A stretch of 37,872 nt of DNA from Sphaerospermopsis aphanizomenoides BCCUSP55 (GTDB lineage Bacteria > Cyanobacteriota > Cyanobacteriia > Cyanobacteriales > Nostocaceae): assembly GCF_001586785.1 (NCBI RefSeq), contig NZ_LUFH02000061.1:1-37872 (forward strand), written 5' to 3'. Both the position numbers and the translations under genes were made by a program. Positions 32,942 through 37,872 of the stretch are shown here, piece by piece. Position 1 is the stretch's first letter. Every line of letters begins with the position of its first letter. Below the pieces are notes generated by a model, which did no database searches, was not told the DNA's origin, and worked only from the letters and a program-made list of their open reading frames with translations.

Positions 32942-33862
32942 ATGACAAACTTGCAAGAACGCGGACATCTTTTGACAGAACAGGTAAATCCTAATAGTCT
33001 AAATTTAGACCAACTTAATTCTCTGGAATTAGTAGAATTATTTAATAATGAAGACCAAAAAACCGTAGCTGCGGTGGCTGGGGCTAAAGTTGAGTTAGCA
33101 GCAGCCATTGAACGCACTGCGGAACGTTTACATCAAGGCGGACGTTTATTTTACATCGGTGCGGGAACAAGTGGCAGATTAGGGGTTTTGGACGCGGCTG
33201 AGTGTCCTCCAACTTTCTGCACACCTCCAGAGTTGGTACAGGGGATTATTGCTGGTGGTGCAGGGGCGCTATTGCGTAGTTCTGAGGGTTTAGAAGACCT
33301 AGCGGAAGATGGAGAAAATGCGATCGCCCAACATAAAATCACCCAACTGGATGTAGTCGTCGGTATCACCGCTGGGGGAACTACTCCTTATGTTCACGGT
33401 GCTTTAAAAGCTGCTCGTCAAAGGGGAGCTTTAACGGTTTTTATCGCCTGTGTTCCGGCTGAACAAGTAGATTTTGATGCTGATATTGATATTCGCTTGT
33501 TAACTGGTCCGGAAATATTAGCCGGTTCAACTCGCTTGAAAGCTGGTACCGCTACTAAACTGGCTTTAAATATCCTTTCTACCAGCGTGATGGTGAAGTT
33601 AGGGAAAGTTTATGGTAACAGAATGGTGGATGTAGCGGTTACAAATCAAAAATTACGCGATCGCGCTTTGAGAATTTTACAAGACTTGACTGGTTTAAGT
33701 CGGGAAGCAGCCGGTTTTTTATTAGAACGCAGCGGTAAATGGGTGAAACTGGCTTTGTTAATGCACTGGACAGATTTAGATAAAACCACTGGTGAACAAC
33801 TTTTAACTGCACATCAGGGTAATTTGCGTGCTGCGGTTGATAGTTACAAACAGGAGAAATAA
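32942..33862 (+). CDS. murQ: N-acetylmuramic acid 6-phosphate etherase
   Basis: The 306-aa SIS-domain enzyme cleaves the lactyl ether of MurNAc-6-phosphate, giving GlcNAc-6-phosphate and lactate, in cell-wall recycling. Conserved pieces are TEQVNPNSLNLD near the N terminus, YIGAGTSGRLGVLDAAECPP (71-90) containing the likely catalytic Glu87, GITAGGTTPYV, and the C-terminal GNRMVDVAVTNQKLRDRALR. Length matches the family. It starts 37 bp after the monooxygenase gene. No muramic-acid kinase or transporter lies in the window, so the source of its substrate is not visible. Confidence 0.93.
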   Translation: MTNLQERGHLLTEQVNPNSLNLDQLNSLELVELFNNEDQKTVAAVAGAKVELAAAIERTAERLHQGGRLFYIGAGTSGRLGVLDAAECPPTFCTPPELVQGIIAGGAGALLRSSEGLEDLAEDGENAIAQHKITQLDVVVGITAGGTTPYVHGALKAARQRGALTVFIACVPAEQVDFDADIDIRLLTGPEILAGSTRLKAGTATKLALNILSTSVMVKLGKVYGNRMVDVAVTNQKLRDRALRILQDLTGLSREAAGFLLERSGKWVKLALLMHWTDLDKTTGEQLLTAHQGNLRAAVDSYKQEK

Positions 33863-33906
33863 TAGATCCTCCCAACCCCCTATCCATTACCCACATCTTT
33901 ACATTC

Positions 33907-33998
33907 AGGACTGACGCAAAACAGAACGAAAGTAGCGGTAATTCATGAATTACTGCTACGTAATAATAAGGGTTTCAGCCACATATAGTGTAAATCCT
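33907..33998. mobile_element. MITE-like element, family A (inverted copy)
   Basis: This 92-bp element starts AGGACTGACGCA and ends GTGTAAATCCT. It is the reverse complement of the element at 23641-23728 along nearly all its length. Its centre (33932-33959) is again a 28-bp palindrome around TAATTCATGAATTA, with one G:T-type mismatch. The spacer 33863-34167 contains nothing else recognisable. Confidence 0.75.
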
Positions 33999-34167
33999 AA
34001 CATCAAGTTTCACTCTTGCCTCTTGCTTTCTGCTATATCAAATAAACCCTTGTATATTTACAAGTGCTAATAAGTATCTAAAAATACACTGACTTGGGAA
34101 CTTGTAGCTATGCATAAAGTCATATAGGAAATCAAACTCAAGTAACCTATTTGACTCAAGGATTTCA

Positions 34168-35316
34168 ATGTCTCAACAATCTTCCTTCACGTCCTTCTGC
34201 AAAGATGTGTTAACATTTACAAGCCTCTCCGTTGTAGCGGTGATGTCTGTTCCCTATGAAGTTTTCTCTTTAAGCACAGAAATAGCAAATGAGAAAAAAC
34301 AGCTAGAAACCAACTTATTGACAAATAAATTGGATGGAAAGGAATCAAATTTTCTCCTGGCTGGGAAAGATAAAGATGACGATGATGACGATGATGACGA
34401 TGATGATCGTAAAAATAACTATCGCAGAGGTGATGATGATGATGATGATGATGATAACTATCACAGAGACGAATACCGCAAGGTAGAATATCATCGTTCA
34501 TCAAAATTCTATCGAGTCAGAGATTGGGATTGCTTCTTCAAAGTAGGAAGGTTAAATTCCAACCGCAAAGCCTTGGTTGTACAGCTAGATATCCTCAAAA
34601 AACCCGTCACTAAATACGCAAACGTCGTCTACAAAGTCTATGCTCGTCAAAACAATCAATGGGTACTATTTTACACGAGTACAGGAGCAAGACTGATTGA
34701 AAAGCAATCAGGAAAATTCTTCTTACAACCAGAAGTAATAGAATATGACAAACTGCGAATCAATAATCTTAACTTGTCGCAGTCAGATATAAGATTTGTC
34801 ACAGAAATTCGCTACGATTCTAACAGTAGCCGTGATGAAAGAATAGTATTTGAAGATGTTTGGAAATATAGTTCCATTACCCAAATTACTAGTGTCACTC
34901 AGATAACTAAAGTCAGTTACAGAAGTACCAAAATCGAGTATGACCGCGATAACTATCGCCGTCGTGAAGATGATGATGACCGCGATAACTATCGTAGACG
35001 GGATGATGATGATGATGACCGCAGAAGGGAATATCGGCAAGTAAACAATCTTTACTCCTCAAAAAAATTCAGGAGCAAAGATTGGGATTGTGTGTTTAAA
35101 GTAGGAAGATTAGTTAATTCCAATCAAAGAGCCTTTGTTGTTGATTTAGACATCCGAGAAAAACCATTTACTAAAGATGCAAATGTAGTTTACATAGTCT
35201 ACGCTCGTCAAAACAATCGTTGGGTGCAATTTTACAGCAGTTCCACAAAAATTGTTACCAAGAATCCCCAACCCGAAATTAGAGCGATCGCACTATTTAA
35301 CAGCAGCAGCTTCTAA
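34168..35316 (+). CDS. exported Asp-rich protein with duplicated domain, unknown
   Basis: The 382-aa protein has a hydrophobic N-terminal segment (about 14-30) that may be a signal, then Asp tracts (about 70-80 and 89-96, coded by GAT/GAC runs at 34375-34454). A first domain (about 110-235) contains DWDCFFKVGRL, then KYANVVYKVYARQNNQWVLF. A second Asp/Arg-rich linker (about 255-290) follows, then a second copy beginning DWDCVFKVGRL and KDANVVYIVYARQNNRWVQF. Copy two loses similarity after about 75 residues and ends in an unrelated tail (PEIRAIALFNSSSF) close to a GCGATCGC site at 35284. That suggests its 3' end has been replaced. Acidic tracts could bind Ca2+; this is inference. No family is recognised. 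A start at the ATG of 34168 is preferred. Confidence 0.65.
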   Translation: MSQQSSFTSFCKDVLTFTSLSVVAVMSVPYEVFSLSTEIANEKKQLETNLLTNKLDGKESNFLLAGKDKDDDDDDDDDDDRKNNYRRGDDDDDDDDNYHRDEYRKVEYHRSSKFYRVRDWDCFFKVGRLNSNRKALVVQLDILKKPVTKYANVVYKVYARQNNQWVLFYTSTGARLIEKQSGKFFLQPEVIEYDKLRINNLNLSQSDIRFVTEIRYDSNSSRDERIVFEDVWKYSSITQITSVTQITKVSYRSTKIEYDRDNYRRREDDDDRDNYRRRDDDDDDRRREYRQVNNLYSSKKFRSKDWDCVFKVGRLVNSNQRAFVVDLDIREKPFTKDANVVYIVYARQNNRWVQFYSSSTKIVTKNPQPEIRAIALFNSSSF

Positions 35317-35499
35317 CCTGTCCAATCTAAAATCTTGAATTTTGTTAGCTGCCACAACTTCCTGCCTGATTAACTTCACCTCAGACTCTATCTGGTGAAG
35401 TTTAGTCCCGGCTGCAAAACCACCCGTAAGGAGGTAAAGCCCTGATTGTGCAGCAATGCAAGTCAGGGTGATTAATATCGCTATTCGCTCATTGTTCAT
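35293..35499 (-). CDS. small one-helix membrane protein with coiled coil, unknown
   Basis: The 68-aa protein starts with a hydrophobic segment (residues 7-32, IAILITLTCIAAQSGLYLLTG) followed by a charged heptad-like helix (LHQIESEVKLIRQEVVAANK to the end). This layout resembles small phage holin- or spanin-type accessory proteins, but no family is recognised. It is the last gene of the minus-strand operon, 23 bp after the preceding stop. It overlaps the 3' end of the Asp-rich gene by 24 bp on the opposite strand. Confidence 0.55.
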   Translation of the reverse strand: MNNERIAILITLTCIAAQSGLYLLTGGFAAGTKLHQIESEVKLIRQEVVAANKIQDFRLDRLEAAAVK

Positions 35500-35522
35500 A
35501 ATTTCTGGAAAAGTTGAAAGCG

Positions 35523-35984
35523 TTAAATCTGAGCGAGAATTTCGTCAATCTTGGTTTCGATTCTGTCAAGGTCAACATCCAAGGTATCCCCGACTTCACC
35601 GCTAAACTCGTAAAGAATAAGCTGCAAATTAGTTAGCCACCAAGCGTCAGCCAAGGAAAAGCTATAGCTAGTGACAACAGATGGAACATCAATTAACTTT
35701 GATTGATTCAAATACAAGGGGTATGACCCAACCTCAACCCTCGGAACTCCCAAAATAGGCAATTCTCCAAAAACTCGGAAATTTCCAGCCCATCTCCATC
35801 GTTTGTTCTGAGGAATATTGCAAGTTGTTTTAGCCACAAGAAGCCGAGAATCTAAGAGGATGTCTAACCCAATAGTAGGTAACGGCAAATACCCACCTTG
35901 CTCACTTACCCTTTCGGCAGTAACTGTTGTCTGGTAGGCCAAGCGCCAGTTGGACGAATTATACAAATCCGCAGTCAAAGACAT
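35523..35984 (-). CDS. hypothetical protein of the terminal operon
   Basis: The 153-aa protein is beta-rich in the first two thirds, with a C-terminal amphipathic helix (DTLDVDLDRIETKIDEILAQI, split by Asp and Glu). The ATG at 35984 overlaps the preceding gene by 26 bp. The frame is open upstream to 36074, but those codons would duplicate the neighbour in another frame. There is no signal peptide. No family is recognised; the acid helix resembles an oligomerisation tail. Confidence 0.5.
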   Translation of the reverse strand: MSLTADLYNSSNWRLAYQTTVTAERVSEQGGYLPLPTIGLDILLDSRLLVAKTTCNIPQNKRWRWAGNFRVFGELPILGVPRVEVGSYPLYLNQSKLIDVPSVVTSYSFSLADAWWLTNLQLILYEFSGEVGDTLDVDLDRIETKIDEILAQI

Positions 35985-36195
35985 TCTGTTCAACGACTCC
36001 CAAATACTGATCCATGTCCACCCCACAAAGTTCAAGAATGTCAAAGTAGTCCTCAAGACTGATAAAACCTTCAAGAAGTCTTTGCTGCGCCAAATTTGCT
36101 GCTTCCAACCGCTCCACTAAATCAAGTGCAGCTGCGGAGCAAATATCCAGCCCTGGAATAATAACAAGCTCAAGAATATTTGCTCCTATGCTCAC
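35959..36195 (-). CDS. hypothetical small protein of the terminal operon
   Basis: This 78-aa acidic, helical protein begins with GTG at 36195. That codon overlaps the TGA stop of the preceding gene as GTGA, a typical sign of translational coupling. It has conserved-looking helical segments (ALDLVERLEAANLAQQRLLE, ISLEDYFDILELCGVDMDQY). No family is recognised. Confidence 0.5.
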   Translation of the reverse strand: MSIGANILELVIIPGLDICSAAALDLVERLEAANLAQQRLLEGFISLEDYFDILELCGVDMDQYLGVVEQNVFDCGFV

Positions 36196-36791
36196 TTGAA
36201 AATCTCCGGCTTGAAACTTACACCCAGATTGTCTGCGGTCGCAGCCGCAGCCAAGACTTTAGCCTGTCGCTTGCTCATCACTTTCTCGTCTGTAGTCTGA
36301 CCCATCGGGTAAGTGTAAGATTTATTACCCTTGTTTTTGTACTTAAGCCCAGTGATTTTAGATGGTGTCTCAGTTGTTCCCGTTCCGACGACAGTGATAA
36401 CAGCTTTTGCTGGCGTGAAACCAGTAACCAAATTGCCTGCATCAGAACTAGTAACAGTGGTGTCGATACCCAATACGGTATCACTCATCTTAGTGATTGT
36501 GTATTTGTCCAGCGCCCTATCGCTTATATCCACAAAGTATCTGTCCGTAGATGTCGATTCAGCACCAAACGGTACAAGACTTGCTACCTTTAAGCTTCCA
36601 GGCTTAGAATCAGCGGCACGAGTATAGGTAACAACCTTAGCCTTGGTGTATACGTCTTTAAAATTGGCCAGGATTGAACCTTCAGGAGGACTAGGAGCAA
36701 CAGAATCAGGTGTAGCTGTTGGGCTTCTCAAAGACTTTAAAGCTGCCTTTAAATTGTTAAATCTCTTGACCATACTAAGGAGAATTCTCAT
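36192..36791 (-). CDS. hypothetical Thr/Ser-rich protein of the terminal operon
   Basis: The 199-aa protein has a basic N terminus (MVKRFNNLKAALKSLRSPTA), a Thr/Ser/Gly-rich beta-like middle (GIDTTVTSSDAGNLVTGF, ITVVGTGTTETPSKITGLKY) and a basic C-terminal helix (SKRQAKVLAAAATADNLG). Composition and size could fit a virion or surface structural protein, but this is inference and no family is recognised. An ATG six codons in (36773) is an alternative start. The next gene begins within its stop codon. Confidence 0.55.
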   Translation of the reverse strand: MRILLSMVKRFNNLKAALKSLRSPTATPDSVAPSPPEGSILANFKDVYTKAKVVTYTRAADSKPGSLKVASLVPFGAESTSTDRYFVDISDRALDKYTITKMSDTVLGIDTTVTSSDAGNLVTGFTPAKAVITVVGTGTTETPSKITGLKYKNKGNKSYTYPMGQTTDEKVMSKRQAKVLAAAATADNLGVSFKPEIFK

Positions 36792-36872
36792 CTAACGTCT
36801 GTAATCCTTGTATAGCATGGGTTTCAGGTAAGAAAAGTTGCGTCGGCTAGTATACTGATCCACAAAAAAATA

Positions 36873-37700
36873 TCATGCCAAAAAAATCCGCTCAATCACC
36901 TCTCTCAATCCACAATCAGTTACAGCTACTAGGTTAATGACCTTTTCTCGTCCATGCAAAAGCACTTGAGCATACCTAAACTTGACATCAACAGTCGGAC
37001 GCTTAACGGGTTTCTTGACCGTCTTTCCGTAAACAACATGAGTTCCTGGATTCATTGGATATGACCTGGTATTCTCTGTATAGTCTACGTAGTCATCACT
37101 AAAAGCATGACCACGAATACTTAAAACAGCCTTAGTAATTCGTTCACCTTCTGCCTTAGTCGGCACCAGCAGCCGTAAATCGTACCCTTTTTCAATGTCT
37201 CGATAATAATAGTAAAACTTGCCTTTATTCCAAACAAAAAGACTAGATGTTGCAAATTCACGTTTGATGGCTGTTGCTAAAATTTCGGCTTTTGCTCTAG
37301 AGAAGGTACTCGCTTCCTCATCCATCAATCTAAAAGTTATTTCCCCTGTCGCTGGACTTAATCTTACTGTTTCGTCGTAAGCAATTTTTTCTCTAAAATA
37401 AAGTTTTACTTGCGGCTTAAAAGTTACTCCCCTTTGGTGTTCGTTTACTGGAATTCCATAAATAGGAGTTTGCAAACTTTGAGCATGACCCGCAGTAACT
37501 TCAAACAACCACAACCTGATCAATGTCATGGTGGCGGTATCAGAATCTTTAATTGTGCAAGCATGACGTAAAGCTTCTTTTTTAGTAGCTATAGAATCAA
37601 CAGCCTGATTCTTGTAATATTGTGCTACCTGCTTATTGTGATAAAGCCTAATAGTATCTTGCAGGTGTTCCCATTCTGTGAAATTTTGTGGTAAAGGCAT
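36873..37700 (-). CDS. hypothetical protein of the terminal operon
   Basis: The 275-aa mixed alpha/beta protein has a helical N-terminal region (1-60) with HNKQVAQYYKNQAVDSIATK. The middle contains a charged strand-rich part (LSPATGEITFRLMDEE, KGKFYYYYRDIEKGYDLRLL). A basic KKPVKRPTVDVKFRY lies near the C terminus. There is no signal peptide or TM. Its ATG overlaps the stop of the preceding gene as TAATG, so the two are coupled. No family is recognised. The gap to the next gene (81 bp) is the widest in the operon and may contain an internal promoter. Confidence 0.55.
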   Translation of the reverse strand: MPLPQNFTEWEHLQDTIRLYHNKQVAQYYKNQAVDSIATKKEALRHACTIKDSDTATMTLIRLWLFEVTAGHAQSLQTPIYGIPVNEHQRGVTFKPQVKLYFREKIAYDETVRLSPATGEITFRLMDEEASTFSRAKAEILATAIKREFATSSLFVWNKGKFYYYYRDIEKGYDLRLLVPTKAEGERITKAVLSIRGHAFSDDYVDYTENTRSYPMNPGTHVVYGKTVKKPVKRPTVDVKFRYAQVLLHGREKVINLVAVTDCGLREVIERIFLA

Positions 37701-37872
37701 TATTCATCAGGCTCCAGGTCTACGGGTTCTAAATCTTTGCCTTTGGATGCTTCTTTCTCCTCCGCAGCCTTGGCTTTTACTTGGTCAGGTTCAGGAATAG
37801 GAGTAGCTTTATTCTCTGGCTTACCATCCTCTTTAACCGCCTTCACAAATTCAGTAGAAGCATTAGTTAATT
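37700..37872 (-). CDS. partial gene, C-terminal end only
   Basis: The last 57 codons of a gene that enters from beyond the window end read LTNASTEFVKAVKEDGK, PENKATPIPEP, a Lys/Ala/Glu-rich stretch and the acidic end DLEPVDLEPDE before TAA. The low-complexity charged tail says nothing certain about function. It would fit a disordered tail of a portal, scaffold or other structural protein. It heads the six-gene minus-strand operon seen here. Confidence 0.6.
   Translation of the reverse strand, partial: LTNASTEFVKAVKEDGKPENKATPIPEPDQVKAKAAEEKEASKGKDLEPVDLEPDE

Noticed and set aside
34217-34504. His-rich minus-strand frame (runs of His) opposite the Asp-rich gene
   Set aside because: It is the antisense of GAT/GAC tracts. 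The plus frame has a start, a signal-like segment and duplicated domains.
36180-36627. Plus-strand reading frames over the terminal operon
   Set aside because: They are antisense to the coupled minus-strand genes and show no start signals or domain features.
36792-36872. Promoter in the widest gap of the terminal operon
   Set aside because: AT-rich with a loose TATAC-like hexamer only; too weak to call.

Overview
The window looks like chromosomal DNA of a filamentous, probably heterocyst-forming cyanobacterium (Nostocales). The evidence is a chlorophyll/haem gene set (hemF, acsF), a knotless Cph2-type phytochrome, PRC-barrel/DUF2382 proteins of the AvaK/YsnF type, pentapeptide-repeat and DUF3110 proteins, frequent GCGATCGC (HIP1) octamers, and many in-phase 7- and 8-bp short tandem repeats and small inverted-repeat elements between genes. 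No tRNA, rRNA, CRISPR array or transposase gene was seen.

Layout. 1-4 kb: acyl-lipid desaturase desC and coproporphyrinogen oxidase hemF on the minus strand, bracketed by inverted copies of one repeat, then acsF (Mg-protoporphyrin monomethyl ester cyclase) divergent from hemF. HemF and AcsF act in the same tetrapyrrole pathway and both use O2. 4-10 kb: a pentapeptide-repeat protein and an ArsR-type regulator (divergent), a fused aminodeoxychorismate synthase (folate pathway), an inward-rectifier-like K+ channel and an MFS exporter. 10-12.6 kb: three consecutive minus-strand DUF2382 proteins, two with a PRC-barrel. 13-17.8 kb: a very large photoreceptor with GAF-PHY-GGDEF-EAL-GAF-GAF-GAF(CBCR)-GGDEF, predicted to make and degrade c-di-GMP in response to light. 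17.8-20.7 kb: a DUF29 gene lying between a frameshifted remnant of an EF-G-like 3' end and the intact EF-G-like gene. 21-25 kb: small exported or membrane proteins (TPR, PsiE-like, a 79-aa helical protein, a Cys-rich secreted protein, a COG3650-like protein) separated by repeat-rich spacers. 25-30.5 kb: one 5.5-kb tamB-like gene. 30.6-34 kb: DUF3110 protein, flavin monooxygenase and murQ.

34-37.9 kb: an Asp-rich exported protein with two copies of one domain, the second apparently cut short, abutting a tightly packed minus-strand operon of six unrecognised genes that runs off the end. The coupled small genes, a one-helix-plus-coil protein and a beta/Thr-rich protein give it a phage-like look. 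It is the part least explained by known families and the best candidate for an undescribed element.

The spacers carry at least three families of small non-coding elements: family A with AGGACTTACGCA-like ends (2311-2468, 23641-23728, 33907-33998, plus a half copy near 145-165), family B with TATAGGA...TTTGATT ends (3892-3996, 23341-23450), and family C with GAGCATCCC ends and a 10-bp direct repeat (31157-31363). All functional calls rest on motif reading only; no database search was possible.
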